Origin: UBA5336 sp039818165 | Lineage (GTDB): Bacteria > Pseudomonadota > Alphaproteobacteria > Caulobacterales > Hyphomonadaceae | DNA length: 64,000 nt | Assembly: GCA_039818165.1 (NCBI GenBank) | Contig: JBCBUL010000006.1 | Coordinates: 1-64,000, forward strand | Reading direction: 5' to 3' | Shown: piece by piece, positions 51,991 to 60,249 of the stretch | Layout: the number at the start of each line of letters is the position of its first letter | Position numbering within the stretch: the first letter of the stretch is position 1 | Notes under the pieces: generated by a model | Told to the model about the DNA's origin: nothing | Databases searched by the model: none | What the model saw: only the letters and a program-made list of their open reading frames with translations | Program-made: the position numbers and the translations under genes

Positions 51991-52012
51991 TGAATCATTC
52001 TCACTTGATTCA
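51991..52012. promoter_or_regulatory. Perfect inverted repeat upstream of the iorAB-sox-moa run
   Basis: TGAATCA, eight bases, TGATTCA: two 7-bp arms in perfect symmetry (centres 15 bases apart), 54 bases before the iorA start and 79 bases from the dusA start. The arms also contain GAATC and GATTC (GANTC sites). It looks like the operator of a dimeric regulator. Confidence 0.5.
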
Positions 52013-52065
52013 GCGTTGTCGATACCACAAGCTGGCGTCCAAGCGTGAGCATCAGGGAGATGAAC

Positions 52066-52518
52066 ATGGCCACGATCAAAGTGAATGGTGAAGTTCGAAC
52101 CGTGGAGGCTGATGAAACAACGCCTCTACTTTGGGTCTTGCGCGAACAGCTTGGTCTGACGGGCACTAAATTCGGCTGCGGGATCGCCCAATGCGGCGCC
52201 TGCACCGTGCATGTGGATGGTGCGCCCGTTCGTGCATGCGTCTATCCCCTCGCTGCGGTGACTGAAGACCAGGAGATCACAACGATTGAAGGTTTGTCAG
52301 AGGATGCAAGCCACCCGGTGCAGGAAGCCTGGGCAGAGCTGGACATTCCCCAGTGCGGATACTGCCAACCCGGAATGATCATGGCGGTCGCGGGCCTACT
52401 GAATACCACCCCCAATCCCACTAACGAAGACATCGACGCCCAGGTGACAAATATCTGCCGCTGCGGAACGCTGGCCCGGGTGCGTAAGGGCATCCACCTG
52501 GCCGCGAATAAAGGCTGA
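52066..52518 (+). CDS. iorA: (2Fe-2S) subunit of a molybdenum hydroxylase (isoquinoline 1-oxidoreductase alpha type)
   Basis: A 150-residue small subunit carrying two 2Fe-2S clusters. The plant-ferredoxin-type ligands are in TKFGCGIAQCGACTVHVDGAPVRAC (shown to GCGIAQCGACTVHVDG), and the second set in QCGYCQPGMIM and NICRCGTLARVRKG. There is no signal sequence; the subunit is expected to be exported folded with its Tat-bearing partner. AGGGAG lies about six bases ahead of ATG 52066. First gene of the 52-64 kb run. Confidence 0.92.
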   Translation: MATIKVNGEVRTVEADETTPLLWVLREQLGLTGTKFGCGIAQCGACTVHVDGAPVRACVYPLAAVTEDQEITTIEGLSEDASHPVQEAWAELDIPQCGYCQPGMIMAVAGLLNTTPNPTNEDIDAQVTNICRCGTLARVRKGIHLAANKG

Positions 52519-52529
52519 GGGAGACAAAG

Positions 52530-54737
52530 ATGGCTGATGATATGCGCTTTTCCCGCCGCAGCTTCATAGTCGGCAGCGGTGCAGCCGGTCTGACACTTGG
52601 CGTTCTTGCCGCGTGCTCTCCCGCTGAGACGTCGGACACTCCGACAAGCACAGCTATTGCCGACGGGCCTCCACCTCCGGAAGTGAACGCCTGGGTGCAC
52701 GTAGGTACAGACGATATCGTCACAATCCGCATTGCTCGCTCAGAGATGGGCCAGGGCACATTGACGGGCCTCGCGCAACTCGTCGCGGAGGAGCTGGACT
52801 GCGATTGGACGAAGGTTCGGACGGAATATCCAACACCGGGTGAAAACCTCAAGCGGGAGCGGGTTTGGGGTGATTTCTCGACGGGCGGTAGCCAGGGCAT
52901 TCGGGGCTCCGTGGAATATGTCCGAGAAGGCGGCGCTGCGGCGAAAATGATGCTGCTGGAAGCGGCCGCGAATGAGTGGGACGTGCCCGTCTCGGAATGC
53001 TCGGCCGAAAATAGCGTTATCACCCATGGACCGACCGGAAACACGGTCACATTCGGTCAGGTCGCGGCAAAAGCCGCCGAGCTTGCGCCTCCGCTCGAAG
53101 TAACGGTCAAGGATCCGTCCGAGTGGAAGCTGGTCGGTCAGCCTGTGAAACGGCTGGACACCGCAGACAAGCTCACAGGAAAGCAGGTCTACGGCGCTGA
53201 TTTGCAGCTCGATGGAATGCTGAACGCATCAATCAAGGCGGCGCCCATGCGAGGCGGCACCCTTGGTAGCTATGATGCATCTGCAGTCGAAGACATGCCC
53301 GGCGTACGGCAGGTCGTTCAGGTCGATGACACGGCCGTTGCAGTGGTCGCAGATACGTGGTGGCAGGCCAACACCGCGCTTGAGGCGCTCCCCATCACAT
53401 GGACCCCTGGCGAGGGTTCAGACCATTCCAGCGCCGCGTTTGAAGCTGAGTTGGACGAAGGTCTGACAGCTGACCAAGCTTTTCCAGGCAACAGTGTCGG
53501 TGATGTTGAAGCCGCCTTCGCCAGTGCTGACCAGGTGGTCGAAGCCACCTACAACATGCCCCACCAGAACCATGCCTGCATGGAGCCGCTCAACGCCACA
53601 GCGTTGGTCATGGACGGTAAGTGCGAAGTCTGGGTGCCAACACAGAATGGCGAGTCTGCACTCGCAGCAGCCGCAGAAGCAGCGGGCCTGCCCGTAGAGC
53701 AGTGTGAAGTGTACAAGATCAATCTTGGTGGCGGGTTTGGTCGGCGCGGGATGAACGACTTTGTCACTGCGGCCGTCAATGTTGCCAAGCAAATGCCGGG
53801 CACACCGGTAAAGCTTCTCTGGTCGCGTGAAGAGTCCATGCGCCAGGGCTTTTTCCACCCCGTGACGAAGGGACGCCTGCGAGGAGCACTCGATGCCGAT
53901 GGCAACGTGACCGGGCTGCACATGCGGATTTCCGGCCAGTCAATTCTTGCCGCGCTTATTCCGCAAATGCTGTTCAACGGCATGGACATCGCCACGTTCC
54001 AGGGTCTTCTGCCTGCGGGCCTTGACCCACGCGTGGAAGATCAAACGATCAAACACACCTTCCCGAGTCTGCTGGTAGACCACGCCATGCGGAATCCTCC
54101 GGTAAGGCCCGGCTTTTGGCGCGGTGTGAATGCGAACCAGAACGCCATCTATCTTGAGTGTTTCATGGATGAGATGGCCGCTGCGGCGGGCCGTGACCCC
54201 CTGGAGTTTCGCTTGGCCCATTTGCAGAACAGCCCCGAACTTTCTGCTGTGCTGCAAGCAGCGGCAGACCGGTCGGGCTGGGGCAATGATGATGGCAAGG
54301 CGCGCGGACTCTGCGCGTTCTATTCGTTTGGAGCGTACACGGCGGCCTGTGCCGAGGTCAGCGTGACGGATGATGGCCGGTTGAAGATGGAACGCATTGT
54401 TGCGGCGACCGATCCGGGCCACGCGGTGAATCCCCAACAGGTCGAAGCGCAGGTTGAAGGCTCATTTGTTTATGGGCTGTCGGCCATGTTGCACGGTGAA
54501 ATCACGTTCGAAAATGGCGAAGTCCAGCAGGACAACTTCCACACATTCCGATCCCTTACATTGGCAGAAATGCCTGAGGTGGAGACCATTGTGATGCCCT
54601 CAGGGGGCTTTTGGGGCGGTGTGGGAGAACCCACAATCGCGGTCGCCCCTCCTGCCGTCTTGAACGCCATCTACGCGGCAACGGGCAAGCGCGTGCGCAA
54701 ACTCCCAATTGGCGATCAGAATCTGAGGGATGTGTGA
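52530..54737 (+). CDS. iorB: Molybdopterin-binding subunit of a Tat-exported molybdenum hydroxylase (IorB-like)
   Basis: A 735-residue xanthine oxidase-family large subunit. A Tat signal (SRRSFIVGSGAAGLTLGVLAA) places it in the periplasm. Cofactor-binding blocks include EMGQGTLTGLAQLVAEEL, MPHQNHACMEPLNATA, LGGGFGRRGMNDFV, MRNPPVRPGFWRGVNANQNA (shown to RPGFWRGVN) and, near the C-terminus, GGFWGGVGEPTIAVAPPAV with the catalytic glutamate. The family hydroxylates heteroaromatics or aldehydes using molybdopterin cytosine dinucleotide and passes electrons to a c-type cytochrome; a cytochrome gene overlaps its stop. There is no FAD subunit. The substrate is unknown, and isoquinoline is only the family name. 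Confidence 0.92.
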   Translation: MADDMRFSRRSFIVGSGAAGLTLGVLAACSPAETSDTPTSTAIADGPPPPEVNAWVHVGTDDIVTIRIARSEMGQGTLTGLAQLVAEELDCDWTKVRTEYPTPGENLKRERVWGDFSTGGSQGIRGSVEYVREGGAAAKMMLLEAAANEWDVPVSECSAENSVITHGPTGNTVTFGQVAAKAAELAPPLEVTVKDPSEWKLVGQPVKRLDTADKLTGKQVYGADLQLDGMLNASIKAAPMRGGTLGSYDASAVEDMPGVRQVVQVDDTAVAVVADTWWQANTALEALPITWTPGEGSDHSSAAFEAELDEGLTADQAFPGNSVGDVEAAFASADQVVEATYNMPHQNHACMEPLNATALVMDGKCEVWVPTQNGESALAAAAEAAGLPVEQCEVYKINLGGGFGRRGMNDFVTAAVNVAKQMPGTPVKLLWSREESMRQGFFHPVTKGRLRGALDADGNVTGLHMRISGQSILAALIPQMLFNGMDIATFQGLLPAGLDPRVEDQTIKHTFPSLLVDHAMRNPPVRPGFWRGVNANQNAIYLECFMDEMAAAAGRDPLEFRLAHLQNSPELSAVLQAAADRSGWGNDDGKARGLCAFYSFGAYTAACAEVSVTDDGRLKMERIVAATDPGHAVNPQQVEAQVEGSFVYGLSAMLHGEITFENGEVQQDNFHTFRSLTLAEMPEVETIVMPSGGFWGGVGEPTIAVAPPAVLNAIYAATGKRVRKLPIGDQNLRDV

Positions 54738-55063
54738 CGCCTCGACCGGTAAAACCGCTTCTGACCAGCGCGGGGCTGCTCGTGTTGGCGGCGTGTGGTC
54801 AGGAGCAAAGCGAAAACGCCAACACAAACCTCGTCAGTACTACTGAAATTGCCACGATCGCTGCGTCTTGCAGCGGTTGTCATGCGCCGTCAGGCACCGC
54901 AATTCCGTCCCTGTCTGGGCGCAGCGCGGAAGAGCTGGAAACGCTTATGCTGGATTACAGGCATGGCGACGGAACCACTGTGATGCATTTGTTGGCGCGA
55001 GCTTATAGCGACGACCAAATCGCTTCTTTGTCGGCGTATCTGGCCGAGGCTCCCGCGCCATGA
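54734..55063 (+). CDS. Lipoprotein monoheme cytochrome c, FccA-like
   Basis: A 109-residue class I cytochrome c. The signal LLTSAGLLVLAACGQ contains lipobox LAAC, predicting a lipoprotein. The heme site is CSGCH at residues 46-50; GTAIPSLSGRSAEELETLMLDYRHGD and MHLLARAYSDDQIASLSAYLAE (Met ligand in the second) resemble the cytochrome subunit of flavocytochrome c sulfide dehydrogenase. It overlaps iorB (GTGA) and is overlapped by the flavoprotein gene, so it could accept electrons from either enzyme. The start is GTG 54734. Confidence 0.88.
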   Translation: MTPRPVKPLLTSAGLLVLAACGQEQSENANTNLVSTTEIATIAASCSGCHAPSGTAIPSLSGRSAEELETLMLDYRHGDGTTVMHLLARAYSDDQIASLSAYLAEAPAP

Positions 55064-56325
55064 CCTATCCGACCCGGCGTTCACTTCTTGCTGGGCTTGG
55101 TGCACTTGCAGCAATGCCGCTACCAAAGGCGTTCGCCCAAAACGATGCTCGGATTGTAATTGTTGGTGCTGGATTTGGCGGCAGCACGGCGGCCAAAGCC
55201 CTGAAACGTCTGCTTCCCAACGCTTCGATCACACTCATTGATCCATCAGAGCAGTATGTTTCTTGCCCGTTCAGTAATCTCATCCTGAGCGGCGAGCGGA
55301 CGGTTGCCGACCAGACTTTTTCAATTTCGGGCTGGGGATCCGAAGGCATCAATCAAATCACCGCCAGAGCTGACACCGTCGACCCAGCAAGCAGAAACGT
55401 AATACTCGAAGACGGCGCAGCCGTTCCATATGACAAGCTGATCCTCGCTCCGGGGGTGAGCTTTCGCTGGGATGGCTTGGAGGGCTACACGCCGGAGGCA
55501 AGCGAGCGAATGCCCCATGCCTGGAAAGCTGGTCCGCAGACAGTGCTCTTACGCCGCCAATTGGAGGAGATGGAGAATGGCGGGGTTGTCTACATGTCCG
55601 TTCCGGCAGCCCCCTATCGTTGCCCACCCGGGCCGTATGAGCGCGCCAGCCTGATCGCTCACTATTTGAAAACACGGAAACCGCGGTCCAAGCTCATAGT
55701 TCTGGATTCCAAGACCACGTTTTCGAAGATGCCGCTTTTCCAATACGCTTGGGCAGAGCTGTATCCTGACCATCTGGAGTGGATCAGCGCAGCTGACGAT
55801 GGGCGCGTCTCACGCGTCGATTCCCGAACCATGACTCTCGAAACGGACTTCGACACCCACGCGACAAGTGTCGCAAATGTGATTCCAGCCCAAAAGGCAG
55901 CAACCATTGCAGAGCGCTCCGGTGTCGCTGACCAAACAGGTTGGTGCCCTATCGACGCGGTGAGTTTCGAGTCAACACTTCAACCCGACATCCATGTGAT
56001 CGGCGACGCGGCAATCGCCGCGCCGATGCCCAAATCAGCGTTCTCCGCCAATCTGCAAGGGAAGATTTGCGCAATTCAGATCGCAAGGATCGTGGCCGGC
56101 CTTGCGCCACAACCTACACGGCTCTTGAACACATGCTATTCCTACACCGCTCCGGGCCAGGCCATCTCGATTGTTGGCGCATACACCAATGATGGAGGCA
56201 TATTTCAGTCCATAGAAGGGGCAGGCGGGATCAGCCCGCTGGATGCTCCATCCTCCCTGCGCGCCGCAGAGGCGAACCAGGCAACGGATTGGTTTGATGC
56301 GATCATCTCGGAGACCTTTGGATGA
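55060..56325 (+). CDS. fccB: Flavocytochrome c sulfide dehydrogenase flavoprotein (FccB/SoxF-like)
   Basis: A 421-residue Tat-exported flavoprotein (TRRSLLAGLGALAAMPLPKAFA). FAD-binding IVIVGAGFGGSTAAKALKRLLP opens the mature part. The redox-active cysteine pair expected from FccB is visible in YRCPPGPYERAS and LNTCYSYTAPG; a further SCPFSNLILSG block is typical. DIHVIGDAAIAAPMPKSAFSANLQGK contains the second FAD motif. It oxidises sulfide to sulfur species, giving electrons to the cytochrome encoded just upstream, with which it overlaps by four bases. SoxF homologues sit in sox operons and speed thiosulfate oxidation. Confidence 0.92.
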   Translation: MTYPTRRSLLAGLGALAAMPLPKAFAQNDARIVIVGAGFGGSTAAKALKRLLPNASITLIDPSEQYVSCPFSNLILSGERTVADQTFSISGWGSEGINQITARADTVDPASRNVILEDGAAVPYDKLILAPGVSFRWDGLEGYTPEASERMPHAWKAGPQTVLLRRQLEEMENGGVVYMSVPAAPYRCPPGPYERASLIAHYLKTRKPRSKLIVLDSKTTFSKMPLFQYAWAELYPDHLEWISAADDGRVSRVDSRTMTLETDFDTHATSVANVIPAQKAATIAERSGVADQTGWCPIDAVSFESTLQPDIHVIGDAAIAAPMPKSAFSANLQGKICAIQIARIVAGLAPQPTRLLNTCYSYTAPGQAISIVGAYTNDGGIFQSIEGAGGISPLDAPSSLRAAEANQATDWFDAIISETFG

Positions 56326-56792
56326 GGCAGGCCGCCCTCATTGCTCTTGTCGCCGCTTCATTGATCGCCTGCGATGGAAGCGCGCCAGACGATCCGATCC
56401 TGGCTGGTGTAATTGGCGACAGACTACCAACTGCGCTGGCACAGGCGCCGGGTAATCCCTCGACTGGCGCCGAAGTGTTTGTAGATCGTGATCAGGGGCA
56501 CTGCGTACTTTGCCATCAACTGTCTGGTCTGGACGCCCCTTTCCAGGGAAACCTGGGTCCACGTCTCGATGGCGTTGGCGCCAGGCTAAGCGTAGACCAA
56601 TTGCGATTGCGAATTGCAGCGCCCCAGCTTGTCTGGCCGGGCACGATTATGCCTGCTTACGCTAGGCGATTGGGACTTCACCAAGTTGATCCTAAATATG
56701 ATGGCGAACCCATACTGTCCGGCCAGCAAATCGAAGACCTCGTCGTTTTTCTGGCCGAACAAGACCAAACTGTACAGGCTCTGAATGAATGA
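56322..56792 (+). CDS. soxX: SoxX monoheme cytochrome c with lipobox
   Basis: A 156-residue SoxX. The heme motif CVLCH is at residues 61-65, after GNPSTGAEVFVDRDQGH; FQGNLGPRLDGVGARLS and WPGTIMPAY (axial Met near residue 111) are the family's other marks. SoxX pairs with SoxA to couple thiosulfate to the SoxY cysteine. The N-terminus ALVAASLIACDGS carries lipobox LIAC, so it should be a lipoprotein; with Asp at +2 an inner-membrane location is conceivable. This is unusual, as SoxX is normally soluble. Confidence 0.93.
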   Translation: MRQAALIALVAASLIACDGSAPDDPILAGVIGDRLPTALAQAPGNPSTGAEVFVDRDQGHCVLCHQLSGLDAPFQGNLGPRLDGVGARLSVDQLRLRIAAPQLVWPGTIMPAYARRLGLHQVDPKYDGEPILSGQQIEDLVVFLAEQDQTVQALNE

Positions 56793-57255
56793 CCGATTTG
56801 AGCCCATGAAGCTGACGCGGCGGAGCGTATTGTTGACCGCGGCTAGTGCAAGCGCGTTCGGTTGGCTCGCCCGCCCTGCCCTCGCCGATCCAGAAGACGT
56901 GACCGCTGCGCGGACAGCCCTGTTCGGTGATGCGCCTGTCACAGAAGGCCGCGTAGAAGTGTCATTGCCACCGATTTCGGAGAACGGGTTTTCTGTTCCG
57001 ATCGAGATCGACGTAGAAAGCCCAATGACGCCGGATGATCACGTCACGCGTATAGCTGTCTTCTCGCCGCGCAATCCTCTGGCCGACATCGCGCATTTTC
57101 AGCTCGGTCCCCGCGCGGGTCGCGCTCGTATCGAAACGCGCATTCGCCTCGGCGGCACACAGAAGGTCACTGTTGTCGCCGAGATGAATGATGGTTCTCT
57201 CTGGTCCGGACATGCCGAAACGGTCGTGACTCTGGCCGCATGCGTTGTGTTGTAG
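56785..57255 (+). CDS. soxY: SoxY sulfur carrier with atypical C-terminus
   Basis: A 156-residue SoxY, the periplasmic carrier whose C-terminal cysteine holds the sulfur substrate. A Tat signal (KLTRRSVLLTAASASAFGWLARPALA, first part) and the family core ISENGFSVPIEIDVESPMTPDDHVTRI, FSPRNPLADIAHFQLGPRAGRA (in part) and VVAEMNDGSLWSGHAE are clear. The end reads TLAACVVL: the cysteine (C153) is kept but not in the GGCGG arm known from Paracoccus. No frameshift explains this. ATG 56785 overlaps soxX by eight bases; ATG 56806 would start directly at the Tat signal. Confidence 0.9.
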   Translation: MNDRFEPMKLTRRSVLLTAASASAFGWLARPALADPEDVTAARTALFGDAPVTEGRVEVSLPPISENGFSVPIEIDVESPMTPDDHVTRIAVFSPRNPLADIAHFQLGPRAGRARIETRIRLGGTQKVTVVAEMNDGSLWSGHAETVVTLAACVVL

Positions 57256-57264
57256 GAGGAGTTG

Positions 57265-57585
57265 ATGGCCGCTATTCGACTGTCTGTGCCTGACACCGCA
57301 ACCGCAGGTGAAGTGATCGAGATCAAGGCACTCATACAACACCCCATGGAAAGCGGTTTTCGCCGTGACAGCCGCGGAGAAGCCGTGGCGCGCGATATCA
57401 TCACCCGTTTCGAGTGCTTATATGCCGGTGAGACGGTATTTGCCGGCGATTTTTTTCCTGCGGTATCCGCCAATCCCTTTTTAACATTTCACACGAGGGC
57501 GACAGAAACGGGGACGCTTGTTTTCCGGTGGACCGATCAGGATGGGCAAAGCTGGGAAGACGCCGCCGAGATTCTCGTGGAATGA
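57265..57585 (+). CDS. soxZ: SoxZ, partner of SoxY
   Basis: A 106-residue immunoglobulin-like protein forming the SoxYZ heterodimer. The sequence is canonical: EVIEIKALIQHPMESGFRRDSRGE, RDIITRFECLYAGETVFAGDFFP and SANPFLTFHTRATETGTL are all typical (parts shown). It has no signal peptide, and is thought to be exported bound to Tat-bearing SoxY. GGAGGA lies just before ATG 57265, the strongest ribosome site of the sox genes, matching a need for stoichiometric SoxYZ. Confidence 0.94.
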   Translation: MAAIRLSVPDTATAGEVIEIKALIQHPMESGFRRDSRGEAVARDIITRFECLYAGETVFAGDFFPAVSANPFLTFHTRATETGTLVFRWTDQDGQSWEDAAEILVE

Positions 57586-58370
57586 AACCCTGGCTTTGTC
57601 TGCTTGGTATTGTTCTTCTGAGCGCTTGTGGAAGCGCCAGAACAGCGCCTGAGACGATCACCAACCCACCGGAGCCGCTTCTGTCCGGCAGCGAATTCCT
57701 GACCGCGGAAACGCGCACCCTACAGGCAGATGATTTTGCCAATCCTGGCTATCTTTGGGTCGATCAGGGCCAGGCGTTATTTGAAGCGGTTGTGGGCAAC
57801 TCTCTATCATGCGCGGCGTGTCACACCGATGAAAGTGGCTCCTTGGAGGGCGCGGCTGCGAAGTATCCAAGATGGAATTCCGAAGATCGTCGCATTATGA
57901 ATTTGGAAGGCCAGATCAACGCCTGCAGATCGTCTCAGCAGCAACTGTCTCCGCTCGAGTATGAAAGCAACGAACTACTCAGTCTCACTGCATATGTTGC
58001 GAACCTGTCGAAGGCCCACCCCATTACCGTTGAGCGGGATCCAGGCGCCGAATACGCATTTGATCAGGGCTTTGAGTACTTCACCACGCGTCGAGGCCAG
58101 TTCAATTTGTCATGCGCCAACTGCCACCAAGACAATTGGGGACAAAGCCTGCGCGGTGACACAATCAGCCAAGGTCATGGCAATGGCTTTCCAGCCTACA
58201 GGCTAGAATGGCAGACGCTCGGCTCCCTGCATCGCCGGTTCAAGGATTGCGATACCGGTGTGCGTGCCGTCCCAAAGGAGCTCGGCTCTGACACCTATCT
58301 GGCGCTCGAATACTATCTTGCAGTGCGTGCGGAAGGTCTCGAAATCGAAGCACCGGGCGTACGGCGATGA
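57582..58370 (+). CDS. soxA: SoxA diheme cytochrome c with lipobox
   Basis: A 262-residue SoxA. Two heme sites are present, CAACH (77-81) and CANCH (178-182), so it is the diheme form. The conserved axial/active cysteine lies in RFKDCDTGVRAVP (C223), followed by the closing LALEYYLAVRAEG. With SoxX it conjugates thiosulfate to SoxY. The signal CLLGIVLLSACGS has lipobox LSAC, so it too looks like a lipoprotein. ATG 57582 overlaps soxZ. The next gene is a ModE-like regulator, where soxB would usually follow. Confidence 0.94.
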   Translation: MKPWLCLLGIVLLSACGSARTAPETITNPPEPLLSGSEFLTAETRTLQADDFANPGYLWVDQGQALFEAVVGNSLSCAACHTDESGSLEGAAAKYPRWNSEDRRIMNLEGQINACRSSQQQLSPLEYESNELLSLTAYVANLSKAHPITVERDPGAEYAFDQGFEYFTTRRGQFNLSCANCHQDNWGQSLRGDTISQGHGNGFPAYRLEWQTLGSLHRRFKDCDTGVRAVPKELGSDTYLALEYYLAVRAEGLEIEAPGVRR

Positions 58371-58711
58371 CCGACCACGCGCGCCTGAGCCTGAGAGTCG
58401 ACTTGCCCGGTGGTGGTCGCTTCGGCCCCGGAAAGGCTGCCCTGCTTTCCGCGATCTCCCAGACCGGTTCAATCAATGCTGCAGCGCGGCAACTCAGCAT
58501 GTCTTATCCCAAGGCATTGAGACTGATTGAACAGATGAACACCGATTTTGAGGAACCGCTGGTCATCTCACACCATGGCGGGCGGGCACATGGCGGATCG
58601 GAACTCTCGGAACTCGGAGATTGGGTTCTAACGCAGTATCGTGAAATCTGCGCCGAGGCTGACACCGCCTCAAGAGACCGCCTGAGGTCCATCGAAGCAA
58701 AACTTTCCTGA
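58367..58711 (+). CDS. ModE N-terminal-domain (LysR-like HTH) molybdate-type regulator
   Basis: A 114-residue protein consisting only of the ModE winged-helix domain: GGGRFGPGKAALLSAISQTGSINAAARQLSMSYPKALRLIEQMN (shown to SQTGSINAAARQLSMSYPKA), then the wing with LVISHHGGRAHGGSELSELG. It lacks the TOBE/molbindin domains that sense molybdate, as in some short ModE forms. It likely controls molybdenum-linked genes. It overlaps soxA by four bases, linking the sulfur and molybdenum parts. Confidence 0.88.
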   Translation: MTDHARLSLRVDLPGGGRFGPGKAALLSAISQTGSINAAARQLSMSYPKALRLIEQMNTDFEEPLVISHHGGRAHGGSELSELGDWVLTQYREICAEADTASRDRLRSIEAKLS

Positions 58712-58752
58712 GAAATCGCTTGGAGCGTTATAATCACGCGGTAGGATCGCTC

Positions 58753-60249
58753 ATGGGCAACGCGCGATATCTCGAACACCCGGAAGACGTTCTTGCGCAA
58801 TGGCACTGCTGGGCGGAGCGCGGCGCCGCTGCGTTGGCATTCATCAACCACACTGAAGGCGGCGCTGTACGCGCGGTCGGGGCTTTGATGGCAGTCTCAT
58901 CGTCAGGAGATGTTGCTGGATATGTTTCCGGCGGATGCATAGATGCAGATGTTATATTGAATGCGGCACAAGCGCTCGAAACAGGGCGCGCCATGCGTTT
59001 GCGGTATGGCGCTGGCTCGCCATTCAAGGATCTGCCATTGCCCTGTGGCGGGGCTATCGAGGTTACGATCTTTCCGAAACCCGATCGGTCGGCCATTGCA
59101 GAGTGCCTGCTGAACTTGCGCCAAAGACGTACCGCCTCGCTAAGGCTTGGGGCCGGAGAATTCGTAGTCGAGGCCCATTACACGCCTAAATTACGTCTGC
59201 GCATCGCTGGCCGCGGAGCCGACGCAATTGCCCTCGCCAATCTCGCTGAACAAGCGGGCATTGAAACGACCTTGTGGCTTCGCGACACCGACGACCTGGC
59301 CTTTTCACAAGCGACGTTTACCCATCGCCTCGAAACACCGACATCACTCCCGCCCGCCGATGACGACGCTTGGACGGCGTTTGTACTGATGTTCCATGAT
59401 GGCGACTGGGAAGGCCCGCTTCTCCGACAGGCCCTTTCCGGCTCGGCTTTTTATATCGGCGCGGTGGGGAGCCAACGCACCCATGCAAAACGTCTGGACG
59501 CCTTAAGGCGCCACGGCGTGCCCAATGGGCAGGTTTCCAGAATCCGTGGTCCTATCGGTCTGGTGCCCTCAATGAGAGACGCCTCAATGCTCGCAGTTTC
59601 GGCGCTTGCCGAGATCGTTTCCGAATATCACGCAAGCAGAGATCTCAAGTTCCGAGCAACCGCGATGGTGATGTTGGCAGCAGGTCAGTCATCGCGGTTT
59701 GAGCGTGGAGACAAATTGCTTGCGCCTTATCGGGGGGGCTGTCTGATGGATCATGCTGCAGGCCTCCTCCAAGGAGAAGCAGTTGCGTCACGACTTGGGA
59801 TCGTCGGCCCGGGGCAATCGGACAGAGCGATGCATTTGGCCGATCTAGGTTGGCAAGTGATTGAGAATGAGCAGGCCGTTGACGGCCAGGGAACATCGCT
59901 GGCGAAGGCTATCGGTGAAGTTGAAGGTGCTAACGGGGTCCAATCCATCCTGCTCCTTCTTGCCGACATGCCAAACATACCTGAGGGTCACCTCGAGGCA
60001 CTGCAGAACGCAATGACCCCCGTAGTCGAAGCGGTGATGACCCGTGCAGATGGAGTACTTTGCCCACCCGCTCTGTTCCACCACTCTGTCTTTTCCAAAC
60101 TGCGGAATCTAACAGGAGACCGGGGCGCGAGAGGCGTGTTTGATGAACTGGAAAACACTGGGGTCGTTGATCTCGCCCCCCATCTGGCGCGGGACGTTGA
60201 CTGTGTGGACGACCTTGCTGAACTCACCGCTGGAGCGCTGAATGGCTGA
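58753..60249 (+). CDS. Fusion of XdhC/CoxI chaperone and MocA-type molybdenum cofactor cytidylyltransferase
   Basis: A 498-residue two-domain protein. Residues 1-300 are XdhC/CoxI-like: GGAVRAVGALMAVSSSGDVAGYVSGGCIDADV in two blocks, then the Rossmann part with FYIGAVGSQRTHAKRLDALR and GLVPSMRDASMLAVSALAEIV (in part). From about 303 a MobA/MocA-like nucleotidyltransferase follows: MVMLAAGQSSRFERGDKLL, LLLLADMPNIP and GDRGARGVFDEL. XdhC brings matured cofactor to xanthine oxidase-family enzymes, and MocA makes the cytosine dinucleotide form, so the fusion suits IorAB maturation. ATG 58753 (AGGA ahead) is preferred to TTG 58720. Confidence 0.9.
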   Translation: MGNARYLEHPEDVLAQWHCWAERGAAALAFINHTEGGAVRAVGALMAVSSSGDVAGYVSGGCIDADVILNAAQALETGRAMRLRYGAGSPFKDLPLPCGGAIEVTIFPKPDRSAIAECLLNLRQRRTASLRLGAGEFVVEAHYTPKLRLRIAGRGADAIALANLAEQAGIETTLWLRDTDDLAFSQATFTHRLETPTSLPPADDDAWTAFVLMFHDGDWEGPLLRQALSGSAFYIGAVGSQRTHAKRLDALRRHGVPNGQVSRIRGPIGLVPSMRDASMLAVSALAEIVSEYHASRDLKFRATAMVMLAAGQSSRFERGDKLLAPYRGGCLMDHAAGLLQGEAVASRLGIVGPGQSDRAMHLADLGWQVIENEQAVDGQGTSLAKAIGEVEGANGVQSILLLLADMPNIPEGHLEALQNAMTPVVEAVMTRADGVLCPPALFHHSVFSKLRNLTGDRGARGVFDELENTGVVDLAPHLARDVDCVDDLAELTAGALNG

